NCBI GenBank assembly: GCA_003427395.1
Contig: BFEA01000255.1
Location: 1,378,933-1,406,618 of the forward strand
Length of the DNA stretch: 27,686 bases
Direction: 5' to 3'
Origin: Chara braunii
Taxonomy: Eukaryota > Streptophyta > Charophyceae > Charales > Characeae
A program made the position numbers and the translations under genes. This document shows, one piece after another, positions 19,570 to 27,686 of this stretch. The notes under the pieces were generated by a model. The model was not told the origin of the DNA. It ran no database searches and saw nothing but the letters and a program-made list of their open reading frames with translations. Positions within the stretch are counted from its first letter, which is position 1; every line of letters begins with the position of its first letter.

Positions 19570-20490
19570 GACAAACACTACACAACAGGGCAGCGACGAT
19601 TTGTCCACCGAGACCGGAGGCCAACTCTCGAATTTGCAATCGGCATGAAGGGACCCGTTGGCCTCGTTTGAAAAAACAGNAAAAAAAAAAAAAAACACCC
19701 TCTGTGTAATCTCACAGAGATTTGACAATAATTATAAAGGCAATGATCAATCGCTATGATGTTAATCTTCTAAAAGCGAGATGAGGCTCAACAAGGGGAC
19801 AAAACTTAGCATTGTCGGGACATAACTCTCATCGTTGGATATTGAGCGGCGCAACCTGACAGCGGGCCCACGATTTACTAAAAGTTGGGACCTGATAGGT
19901 CGGCCACTCGAAAGGGCCAAGCCCCCTTTTGAGACTTGCTTTTGTTTGCCCCATGGAGGTACTTATTCACAAACATTTGCGTTCGTGAGAAAGAAGGACA
20001 AAATTAACGATCTAGCGCAGAAGAGCGCATGCAAGACATTTAGTGATGCCCGGTGTCGTCGATGAGGGGTGGTCACGCTGACGAACCTACCAACTCCGCG
20101 AACGAGCTTATCATAATGATTATTTTCATTGATAGAATTGTCTCATGTCAGGAACGATGATGAAGCATGATATAAATAGTGAGCATAAAGTTTGTGACGA
20201 GTTGTGTTTGCGATCATGTTAAGAGGGTGGATTCTCTCAGGTAGAAAATTTATTACTACATGGGAACAACTCTGTCTACATGATGACAATTGTTTTGAAT
20301 CTGTGAGTAAATTGTGCTTATATTTGGAATCTCACCTCATTGTAAGACCGCATATATAAGTAAGACGCGATGAGAGTTGAATGCGCATTACACATAACAC
20401 TAAAACATAAGTATTCGGAAAATGGGTGGATCTCATTTTCACCGACTGCGCAACTATTGTAGGGATAGTTATGTTATACTACTAATACAT
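19570..20490. other. Stretch without a recognised gene; contains one N
   Basis: A single N at 19,680 is followed by 15 A residues (19,681-19,695), so base calling is unreliable there. A 76-codon frame at 19,835-20,065 has no recognised domain. The remainder is mixed sequence without a gene I can support. Confidence 0.5.
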
Positions 20491-20491
20491 T

Positions 20492-21050
20492 GTGTTTGCT
20501 AACATACAAGGAGTTCCATATTAACTCACTAGGAATAAAACCTATCACCTACCATCACAGGGGTGGATCACAATAAGTGAAGTGAGTTGGAATGAAAGTG
20601 AAGTCTCATGCCTCGTGAAGTACATTTCACCTCACCCCAGCGTAAAAGATCTTGGATTCATCCATAAACCGGTGTACTGAGACTCTACTCAACCCATGTG
20701 CATGTGAGGGGTGCCTCATGGCACTGGCTTCTCCTCAATCAAGCACTGCAATAGCGTCCGACCGACTTTAAGTGCTTGCTAATGTATAAGAAGTATACGA
20801 TCAATTTGCTAGGAAACAAACCTATGACCTGCCACCAAAGAGATATATCACCTTAAGCAACAAGTGAAGTAAGATGGGATGGAAGTGAAGACCTGTGAAG
20901 GATATTTGACCCCACCCCAACATAAAAGACATTGGATTCATCCATAATGCGGTGTACCTAGACTCTAATTAACCCAAAAGCACGTGAGGGGTGACTCACG
21001 ACACCGACCAGACCTCAACCAAGGACTACAACGACATCCTCCCAGCTCTA
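20492..21050 (+). repeat. Tandem duplication, ~280-bp period
   Basis: The block from about 20,492 recurs from about 20,772. Shared segments include TTGGATTCATCCATAA, CGGTGTAC, GTGAGGGGTG, GGAATGAAAGTGAAG versus GGGATGGAAGTGAAG, and AACCTATSACCTRCCA. No coding frame is seen. Confidence 0.8.
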
Positions 21051-21814
21051 CTGGTGATGTTATTGTTGTCGAGTCCTTTTACATTAGACATTGGTCACTT
21101 GAAAAAAAAGAAAAAGGAAGCAAGAACGTAAGAAGAAGACTGAGAAGAAAAGGGTGAATAATGTTTAAATTTTGGAACTCCAGGGGCATCCTCTGAGTGT
21201 TAAACGGATCACCTGCAAAGTGAGCAGGACAAACGCGGTCGGAAAGAATTTTCCTTGCATTTGAATTAAAAGAATGGTTGGGTGGATGAAAGAAAAAGTG
21301 TTGAAAGGTTGTTTGAAGAATCTTTCGTATGAATGAGGCGATCTAATTGTGTACTACCAGAGTGTAAGAACTGGTTTGACAAAGGTGGTGAGGTTGAGAT
21401 GTTGAACCTACGAAGATGGGGGAAGGTGAACACTAAGGAAAACGAATTTTGGCTTCACTGCTAACGGGTAAATAGAAAAGGAAGAAGGTAGCCAACTGTG
21501 ATTTAACTTTTCTCACTAGTTTGTTTCTGGTTATTAAAGATTTCACTAGAAAGACTATAGTGTCTTTATTGCATCATATTGTGAATCCAGGGATTAAGGA
21601 TGAATATAGTTTTTAATTGTAAGAAAAGTAAGTAGGAGAGTGTGATTTAATGATCAAATCAATACAAATAAAGTATGTAGGTTATGGTATGAGAAGATTG
21701 GTGAGTTACCTGTTCCATTGAGAAGATCGACCAGTCTCCTGTTCCACTGTGTGTCCGTGAGACTTTGAAGTAGAAAGCCAAAACAATTTGGGTTAAGAGT
21801 CCTACCGTAACTAG
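21051..21814. other. Stretch without a recognised gene
   Basis: Purine-rich in parts (around 21,100-21,160), with no ORF over 60 codons in an interpretable context. It may include the decayed 5' part of the following RT remnant, but I cannot show that. Confidence 0.35.
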
Positions 21815-22530
21815 ACTTTTACAGAATTACAGCCGATATTAATGCCGGGAGATTTCAAGTTGTATTCACTTCAAAGGTTCAAAGGCCATGTGCGCTGTAG
21901 AGTTTGGGAGATGATCAGATACCTGACCGTTGTACATAATAACTTTAATCTACAAAAGGCCAACAAGGCAGCTAGGATTGATCACAAGTGAGAGGAATTG
22001 CGCAATTCTTGCCCCAAATGGAGTTGTGAAAGTTTGTTAATTTGGCGTTTTCTATGTTGGATGTGTCACTGTGTATGAATTGAACAGTCCTAAGGCGTGA
22101 AAAAATTCTAATTGAGGATGAGTATAAAAAGTTGGAAATATGTACAGATGGTTGGTTTTGTCATGGTCGACCAAAAAATTGGGGATATTGCTATCCTTTG
22201 CCCCAAATTGTATCATAAAGTGATCCAAAAGCTATATGTCGAAAGTAGTTGCTTTGTTGCTACTGACGATACTGAGGAGGAGGCTTGGGCGATCGCCCAT
22301 CGAGAATACAAAGAACAAGGTCTATATCAACTCACGAAGTGGATATGTAAGGGAAAGGTGGGAAACGAGTATGTAATACTAAAACACAGGGATATGCAGC
22401 ATTTTCGCCCTATCCGACCCAACCTTCAGCGAACCACGTGCACCATCATCAAGAAAAATGGCGAACGGTTTGAATAGCTTGTTGAATGCACCAGTGGAAG
22501 GATATCACTTCAATCCTGGGCTACTTTCCA
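21815..22530 (+). pseudogene. Reverse-transcriptase-like remnant in three frames
   Basis: Coding-like pieces follow in order on one strand: 21,815-21,991 (KGHVRCRVWEMIRYLTVVHN), 22,030-22,218 (with one TGA at 22,081; IEDEYKKLEICTDGWFCHG), about 22,190-22,477 (CPKLYHKVIQKLY, then GKVGNEYVILKHRDM and FRPIRPN), and 22,458-22,530 (MANGLNSLLNAPVEGYHFNP). The order GKVG..YV..K.KD...RPI.P then ..LN.LL.....HFN resembles the start of the RT domain in non-LTR retrotransposons. At least three frameshifts and one in-frame stop break it. The YxDD palm motif is not present. The assignment is by motif order only. It differs from the LINE at 18 kb, which is a C-terminal piece. Confidence 0.45.
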
Positions 22531-22539
22531 GGCAACCTG

Positions 22540-23015
22540 GGTCCCGAGGTCCCCCCTCAGTGCCCCCCTGGGCGGGCCACGACCAACATACCACATTCTT
22601 GCGCTTGGCCAGTCCTGCCCCTGGGAGGCCACTGCCGGGCCTCCCAGACAACTATTTTGGTGGCCCAATAAAGATCAGCGGCCCAAATTGGACTGCCAAG
22701 ATTCAAATTCAAACGCAGGTGCTTCGATTCTACACCAGCCCCACTTGGAGTTGACCCCTGGCATCCCACCCGCCCGCTCCACCACCCCGTCCACACTTCG
22801 GAGCCAACCATCGACGAGCTATCTGACCTCAGTGCCCCCACTTCGCAGTGTGTGCCCTCCATCACCCAAGCTGCACGACCTCATCGCCATCACCCTCCCG
22901 ACTCTTCTATGCAATATGCACACCATCGCCCTCCACAAAGGAAAGTGTCTTCTTCTTCTTCTTTTCTTTGTCTTCCTTCTTCATCTTTCGCTTTCTACTT
23001 CTTCCTCTTCTTTAG

Positions 23016-23016
<1 letters not shown>
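22540..23016. other. GC- and pyrimidine-rich stretch with a 10-bp hairpin
   Basis: CTGGGAGGCC at 22,621-22,630 pairs with GGCCTCCCAG at 22,638-22,647 across a 7-nt loop. C-rich sequence extends to about 22,900, then a CTT/TTC-rich tract. Frames of about 100 codons on both strands here are products of the skewed composition. Confidence 0.45.
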
Positions 23017-23053
<37 letters not shown>

Positions 23054-23059
23054 AGAGAG
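23017..23059. repeat. (CA)17 followed by (GA)n microsatellite
   Basis: Seventeen CA units (23,017-23,050) directly followed by about four and a half GA units. A compound microsatellite, likely polymorphic. Confidence 0.95.
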
Positions 23060-23164
23060 TTGGTCCGTGCCACATGCCACACACATCTTTCTCAATCCCT
23101 CCCCATAACCTCTCTCGCCCTCCCACAGTGTTTTTCTTTTCTTTTTTTTTAGCTTCATGGCCAC

Positions 23165-23662
23165 TTAGGGCCGTCCTGAGCCCCCAGCTATCTCCTCCCT
23201 TCTCCTCCTCCTGCCATCACCTTGCTCCCCTCTCGCGACCTCCTTCAACCTCCAGCTGATTTCTCCTTCCTCCCACGCGCAACTTTGCAAGTAGTGCAGC
23301 ACTGCAGGCAACGCACTGCAGCCGAAACACCATCCCCTCCCACCCAGCAACCCCCTAGGAAGGGCAGTCACTGTTTTCCAGTTTGAGAGCGGATTCTGCA
23401 TGCTCTCAACAAGCGCACGGCCATGCCTACTGGGCCCTGTGCTGGTGCAAGCACGTATGGCCTGGCGGGCAAGTAGCCTAGCTTCAATCTCAGAAGGTGT
23501 TATCAGCGCATCAGAATGCCTTTTGATTTGACATGCTAGTAAATGGTGAAAGGAAGTGTGGGTAAACTCCAGGGGACAAGGCATGGGAGAGTTGGGTTGG
23601 ACGCAGATTTCCTTCGATGAGATCCCGGACTTTGTGTTGTTCAGTCTAAAGTACACTTTCAC
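23165..23662 (-). CDS. Hypothetical 165-codon open frame, unknown function
   Basis: This is one of the longest uninterrupted frames in the window. It opens at a GTG (no ATG at the upstream end; the first internal Met is about residue 27). The central part, with SDALITPSEIEARLLARQAI then RACTSTGPSRHGRAL, has a normal amino-acid mix and reads like real protein. The last ~35 residues are Glu/Arg/Gly-rich because of the CTC/CCT-rich plus strand. I recognise no domain. It could be an exon or a repeat-borne fragment. The absence of a good start and of flanking gene structure keeps confidence low. Confidence 0.25.
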   Translation of the reverse strand: MKVYFRLNNTKSGISSKEICVQPNSPMPCPLEFTHTSFHHLLACQIKRHSDALITPSEIEARLLARQAIRACTSTGPSRHGRALVESMQNPLSNWKTVTALPRGLLGGRGWCFGCSALPAVLHYLQSCAWEEGEISWRLKEVARGEQGDGRRRRREEIAGGSGRP

Positions 23663-23824
23663 GAAAGCTTCCAGAAGTTATGGTATACTGTTAAAACAGG
23701 TGTTACAAATTCCAATGGAAGTCGTAAGAGTTCCCCATTGGCATGCATTATGTGTGCGAGATGTGAATGGTTGTTCCTCAACTCGTTGGGGAAAGATTGG
23801 AGAACGCTATGCCCGGACCCTCAC

Positions 23825-24016
23825 GTTGAAGACAACTGATGACGGTGCCGGGGGTTGGAAATTCTCGGGTTGTTCACGAGAGATTCCGACTAATCCGCCG
23901 TACTTAGGATACTTCCACGTGTTGAGGATAACTGATGACGGTGACGGGGGTTGCAAATTCTCGGGGTGTTCACTAGAGATTCGGACTAATCCACCATGCT
24001 TAGGATGCTTCCACAG
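23825..24016 (+). repeat. Tandem duplication, 2 x 96 bp (32 codons)
   Basis: The 96-bp unit starting GTTGAAGACAACTGATGACG at 23,825 recurs at 23,921. Because 96 is a multiple of three, frames stay open through both copies: a 175-codon frame on the plus strand (23,556-24,083) and a 162-codon frame on the minus strand (24,295-23,807). The plus frame encodes DDGAGGWKFSGCSREI then DDGDGGCKFSGCSLEI. Open frames on both strands mean length alone is no evidence for a gene. No family is recognised. Confidence 0.75.
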
Positions 24017-24099
24017 GATCCGTAAGGAGGAAGCGGGGGCAGGATCCGTACCGAGTACGACTTGGAGTGGGGGCGGCCTCTGACCATCCAGGCAGGACA

Positions 24100-24850
24100 G
24101 AATTTTATGTAACGTGAGGGTCCGGGCAGGATCCATAACGAGGACGACTGTCAAAAGGCCGTCGCCATCGCAGGTCGGTTGCACCGGATTGACCTGAATA
24201 CATCCATCCGAGAGAAGCTTCTGGTCCACGTCATTTTGTTGTAGTTGGCCTATCAGAGGAAAGGGTACCCTGTTCCCCTGTTTGTTAAGGCGCATTCAAA
24301 CGGGGGTCGATTTGACAGTTGACGGCGTGCTTAGTGAGACAGGTTGTGCAGCTATAGGTCAGTAGGTGTAGTCAGCCACTCTAGGGGGGTATACCCCTAG
24401 AAGCTGGTCCTGTATTTTGCGGTATAAATTTGCATCACAATCTCTTTCACAGAGGACTCTATCTGCTGCTGACAACCGGCGCTTCACACTGTTTGTTGGC
24501 AGCTGCTTTTCTTTCTTTCTTTTTCTTTTTGGTTGAAAAAGCCCAGGGTGTTATAGAGGCCAATGACCTGACCCGCGGTGATTGCTGGCAGCGGCAGCCA
24601 ATTCTTTTCCTGACAGGATAGGCCGCCTACCGTACCCATCCCCACGTTAATACTCCCAGCGCACCCCCTGTCCCTACTTTTCTGGTTTGCAGGAGTAATG
24701 GTGGACCATAAGAGGGTGTGAAGGACTGAAGGGGTAAAGGGGACTATTATAATAATTGATGATAATATTTCCCCATTTGAATCCCGCCAGCCAGGTTTGC
24801 TATTATGACTGACTACCAGTGACTCTGCATCTCTTCGTGCAAGACACTTC
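24100..24850. other. Stretch without a recognised gene; TATA-like site
   Basis: TATAAATT at 24,423-24,430 is a TATA-box-like site without a convincing downstream gene. A 20-bp near-palindrome, CTAGGGGGGTATACCCCTAG, lies at 24,381-24,400. A pyrimidine-rich TTTC tract is at 24,508-24,531. A 63-codon hydrophobic frame at 24,430-24,621 starts at TTG and is probably chance. Confidence 0.4.
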
Positions 24851-24853
24851 TAT

Positions 24854-25140
24854 TTGCCGTACACCCCTATTGACAATCTCTCCACCACTATTCTAGGTCA
24901 TAAAGGCAAAGTGAACTTGCCGTATAACCCTATTGACAGTCGCTCCACAAATATTCTAGGTCGTAAAGGCAAAGTGGATTTGCCGTATACCCCTACTGAC
25001 AGTCGCTCCACCACTATTCTAGGTCGTGAAGGCAAAGTGACTTTGCCATATACCCCTATTGACAGTCGCTGTCATTTTGCCTTATACCCCTATTGACAGT
25101 CGCTCCACCACTGTTCTAGGTCGTAAAGGTAAAGTGAATT
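24854..25140 (+). repeat. 63-bp minisatellite, four full units and one truncated
   Basis: Units begin TTGCCGTATACCCC at 24,854, 24,917 and 24,980, then 25,043 (cut to 34 bp), then 25,077. The period is exactly 63 bp, or 21 codons. The plus strand stays open over the first three and a half units and would encode a repeated LPYTPIDSRSTTILGRKGKV peptide. There is no ATG. This is more likely a minisatellite than a gene. Confidence 0.9.
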
Positions 25141-25183
25141 TGAACTTGCACCAACAACCAAACTCGTCTCTGTGACTCCCGCC

Positions 25184-25292
25184 TACAGTCTTCCCCCGAA
25201 TACAACGTACGGTCATTATAGCTGAATTTAGACTGAAAGATACCCCAAATTCAGCTATAATGACCGTACGTTGTATTCGGGGGAAAACTGTA
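25184..25292. mobile_element. Tc1/mariner-like foldback MITE
   Basis: Two 47-nt arms, 25,183-25,229 and 25,247-25,293, are reverse complements with a single mismatch and a 17-nt spacer. The element proper starts CAGT (25,186) and ends ACTG (25,290) and is flanked by TA on both sides (25,184-25,185 and 25,291-25,292). TA target duplications and CAGT...ACTG ends are typical of the Tc1/mariner/pogo superfamily. The 105-bp element is almost entirely inverted repeat and has no coding capacity. If transcribed it would form a near-perfect hairpin, so a small-RNA precursor is an alternative reading. Confidence 0.8.
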
Positions 25293-25406
25293 GTTACCCC
25301 TTGGAAAATAAAAGGAATATAATTATGCCTCTTGTCATTGTCCTTTCCGACTTTGGAGATTTGCTTCAGCGTTTGCCCCATGGAAGTGTCCATTCAGAGA
25401 CGTGGT
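25293..25406. other. Spacer between the MITE and a stray minisatellite unit
   Basis: Non-repetitive AT-rich sequence. Short frames on the minus strand here extend through the MITE and are not credible. Confidence 0.4.
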
Positions 25407-25452
25407 CGGTAGCTCCAGTACTGTACTAGGTAATAAAGGCAAAGTGAATTTG
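25407..25452 (+). repeat. Isolated partial unit of the 63-bp minisatellite
   Basis: The sequence TAGGTAATAAAGGCAAAGTG and the preceding CGGTAGCTCCA match the second part of the 63-bp unit, about 270 bp beyond the array. The MITE lies between this unit and the main array. Confidence 0.7.
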
Positions 25453-25561
25453 AGAGAGAATTGTCCCTACCACTCGTTGAAAAAGAGAAGAGAAGGGATG
25501 TCCTTCAGGGAAGAGCAGCATGGTCCCTCAAGCATCACACGCATTAATCGAGAAGTGGTCC

Positions 25562-25589
25562 AAAAAAAAAAAAAAAAAAAAAAAAAAAA
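25562..25589. repeat. Poly-A tract (28 A)
   Basis: An uninterrupted run of 28 A residues. No retroposon body is recognised directly upstream. Confidence 0.9.
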
Positions 25590-26620
25590 GTGATAATTAA
25601 GCATCTTGTCGACGACAGTCTGACATCTCGAAGATGTGAATAGAACGGGATGCCCCTCTGACATCAGGTATCTTCTGTGAAATAGCCCTTGCACCGGCTA
25701 GACCCCCGATCTTTGCAATAAACCCCACTCCCCATCTTTGCGGTAAACAAGACTTCCGAAAGCCAAAAGTATTGAAGGGATCGCCATCAGAGTAGGAGCA
25801 TCATGACATCTTTCAATGTCTCGCTTGAAAGCATTGGTTGGAGCAAGAAAAGTGAGAAAAAGTAAGCGAAAAGAATATATCCAGCGCCCGACATGGGGCG
25901 AAGAGGTTCCCTCCCCTTCTTTACCCTGCTCAGTCAATCCTCTGGATCCCAGAGTAATCAATGCTGGCAGGTGTACCCCTATCTTCAGTCTATATATAAG
26001 GGACACTCGACCCGCTTTCCAGCAGATGATGCTCCCCACCAATAGATGGAGCCTCTCCCTCGATGGTAGCGGTCTCTGCCCTTACCAGCACCACTAGCAC
26101 TGGAGGGGGTGTTTGAAAAAACAAAATAATAATAATAATAATAAATAATAAATTTTAAAAAATAAAAAATTGCCCCTCTTATGATTCACAAGAATCACAA
26201 ATGGATTGCTTTATTTTTCTCTGTTTTTTTTAATGTTTAACCTCCAATCCTTTTCTTCGAATTTCCTTCACCCTACCGGTTACAGTCCAAGTTTGCACAA
26301 TGCCCCTGTACTTCAAAACTTTCCCCAGTTCCAATTGCAAAATGCCCGAGCCCTAAAGGCGAGGTCCGGATTGCAAATTGGCGCACGTGCCTGACAGGTG
26401 CAACGGGGTGCCCAAAAGGCCATTCCGCTCTGCCCACATCTTTTTTTCAGGGGTATGTTAGCATATTGGTCACCTTATGGGGGTATTTTCTAAATTATAC
26501 CAAAACGAAAAACAAAATAAAAATGGAATTTCGAGACTATAGCGAGTTGTCAGATTGTGCCACAAGAGGCTTCTTACAAGTGCTGGCTTCACTTAGGGTC
26601 TCGCCGCACCACTCCCACAG
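25590..26620. other. Stretch without a recognised gene
   Basis: Includes an (AAT)n microsatellite at 26,123-26,151. Overlapping frames at 25,698-26,042 (minus) and 25,816-26,097 (plus) have no recognised domain and compete with each other. TATATATAAG at 25,990-25,999 is TATA-like, with no supported gene after it. Confidence 0.4.
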
Positions 26621-26622
26621 TT

Positions 26623-26661
26623 TGAATGCATCTGGCCGGCTGAGCTAACCAGATGCATTCA
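26623..26661. repeat. 13-bp perfect hairpin
   Basis: TGAATGCATCTGG (26,623-26,635) pairs perfectly with CCAGATGCATTCA (26,649-26,661) across a 13-nt loop. A related hairpin occurs at 27,065-27,103. Confidence 0.75.
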
Positions 26662-26735
26662 GAATGTCGACATTCGGGGATTGGGCCATTGAGGCCCTAC
26701 TGAAGTCCTGCCATGCACATGACGACAAAAAATAT

Positions 26736-26861
26736 ATTGAGCCAGCTCAGTGGGTACACGCTTGAACTGTTGACAATACAGACCCGTGTTCGAATCCAGA
26801 TGATGGAACTTGACGCGTAAAAGTTGTAAAACCAACCTTTTTTTTTTTTTTTTTTTTTTTT
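26736..26861 (+). mobile_element. tRNA-derived SINE with T-tract
   Basis: CAGCTCAGTGGG at 26,743 matches the A box at 11 of 12 positions. GTTCGAATCC at 26,788 is a perfect B box, 45 nt away, the spacing of a real tRNA. The outer stems do not pair, so it is not a functional tRNA. The 24-T tract at 26,838-26,861 lies about 40 bp past the B-box region and would end pol III transcription. Size and layout fit a short SINE. Confidence 0.65.
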
Positions 26862-27064
26862 CAATTTGTACCATTTCTGAATTGCGTGGGGCCGGTCATC
26901 TTAATGATAATATCTCAAGTCCGTCGCTCTTCTTAGGAGAAAAAGGGATATTTATTGACAGCTGGCTACGCTGGGTCCTAAAGTGAGGCCCATATTATTC
27001 CGAAGTTCTCCGCTCCATCCGGAGTCCGACGTCGTCCCTCCACTTTCAAGATGAGACGCCACTT

Positions 27065-27103
27065 TGAATGTATCTGTGCACGCCATCAGACTGTGTACAT
27101 TCA
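27065..27103. repeat. Hairpin related to 26,623-26,661
   Basis: TGAATGTA (27,065-27,072) pairs with TACATTCA (27,096-27,103). The 5' side (CTTTGAATGTATCTG) resembles the 5' side of the first hairpin (GTTTGAATGCATCTG). The pair may be diverged copies of one small foldback unit. Confidence 0.5.
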
Positions 27104-27483
27104 ACATGTTGGCTTTGGCCGAGTGGGAGGGCGGAAAAAGGCCGAGGCCCGTAGTGCATAGCAGAGAGCAGCCTCATCACTCCTGAAACACGCGGTTTCC
27201 AGATTGGTGGAGCCTCGGTGAAAAAAAAAAAAACAAATAGAAAAGAAAAAGAAAAAAAGTGGAGCGACACCGCTTTTCTGGCTCTTGTCACCGCCAACTT
27301 ATATCTATCGGAATTTCGCACGACGGCCACGTCACATCCGCGCCTCAATTGCGGACGGAAGCTCGCTCTCTTTTTTTTCTTTTTGTTTTATAACCGAAAA
27401 TTGCACAATTATTAACGGGGCCCAAGGCAATTACATCATAAAGATAGTAAAAAAACACGCAATTATTAACAGCTCTCAAAAGG
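27104..27483. other. Stretch without a recognised gene
   Basis: Contains a poly-A run at 27,221-27,232 and A- and T-rich tracts. ACACGCGGTTTCC at 27,189-27,201 and GCACGCGGTTTCG at 27,541-27,553, and two copies of AATTATTAAC (27,407 and 27,461), show short local duplications. No gene is seen. Confidence 0.4.
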
Positions 27484-27526
27484 TTCGGGGCCAAGTGCCC
27501 AAGCCCCAAGGCACTGGAGCCCCGAA
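27484..27526. repeat. GC-rich imperfect hairpin
   Basis: TTCGGGGCCAAGTGCC (27,484-27,499) pairs with GGCACTGGAGCCCCGAA (27,510-27,526) apart from a small bulge, leaving a 10-nt loop. It could be a foldback repeat or chance structure. No terminator or gene context supports a regulatory role. Confidence 0.5.
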
Positions 27527-27686
27527 GCTTGCTGTCAAAAGCACGCGGTTTCGAGAGTAGAGGTAGATCCATTCTCTGCCTACTTCTCACCTCCAAATCC
27601 ACAGAATGATCCCGTCACGTTGGAGTCTTTAAGAGCAAAGCTTGATTGCTGGAGTGTAGGCACGTGTTTACACTTCCCGTGTAGGC

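Noticed and set aside
19405-19671. 88-codon frame containing SYTHLDVYKRQ
   Set aside because: The peptide is the translation of the adapter junction, so the frame is an artefact.
24381-24400. Palindrome CTAGGGGGGTATACCCCTAG as a terminator or operator
   Set aside because: The organism appears eukaryotic, and there is no gene next to it to regulate.
26736-26810. Functional tRNA gene
   Set aside because: Box spacing is right, but the T and acceptor stems are not complementary. SINE origin is more likely.
1-27686. A new multi-gene biological system
   Set aside because: No intact genes, operon-like clustering or recurrent gene pairing are visible. The content is repeats, broken retroelements and assembly artefacts.

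Overview
The window looks like a piece of a large, repeat-rich eukaryotic nuclear genome, most likely a plant or streptophyte alga. The evidence is three tRNA-like SINE promoters, a U6 snRNA fragment, a LINE with a plant-type reverse-transcriptase zinc-binding domain, two foldback (MITE-like) DNA elements, a mitochondrial-type group II intron fragment, many microsatellites and homopolymers, and no intact gene. I cannot name the species. No bacterial operon, phage or CRISPR feature is present.

Layout. 1-1,750: sequence with a recurring ~36-nt motif, starting with a remnant of an Illumina Nextera adapter. 2,303-2,635: a MITE with 45-nt terminal inverted repeats. 3,535-5,480 and 10,150-12,950: two diverged copies of a long AT-rich repeat, possibly LTRs of one old element, each with internal tandem arrays of different copy number. 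Between them lie tRNA-derived SINE heads, a U6 fragment and a 140-bp tandem duplication. 14,200-16,060: a decayed purine-rich, coding-like region. 16,090-16,283: a group II intron RT fragment, probably of mitochondrial origin. 16,910-17,019: an assembly gap inside poly-A. 17,974-19,507: the 3' end of a LINE, broken by a stop codon and a frameshift and ending in poly-A. 19,532-19,569: a complete Nextera mate-pair junction adapter. 20,492-21,050: a 280-bp tandem duplication. 21,815-22,530: a reverse-transcriptase remnant spread over three frames. 22,540-27,686: microsatellites, two in-frame tandem repeats (96 bp and 63 bp), a Tc1/mariner-like MITE, several hairpins and another SINE.

No set of genes works together here. 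The recognisable coding pieces are all broken retroelement or organelle-derived fragments. The most consequential observation is technical: a full transposase adapter junction inside the contig, together with the adapter end at base 1. Sequence on the two sides of 19,532-19,569 should not be assumed contiguous in the genome. The most interesting biological items are the two foldback elements, the U6/tRNA-like neighbourhood at 6.0-6.5 kb, the GC-rich inverted repeat inside the intron fragment, and the recurring motif family in the first 1.75 kb.
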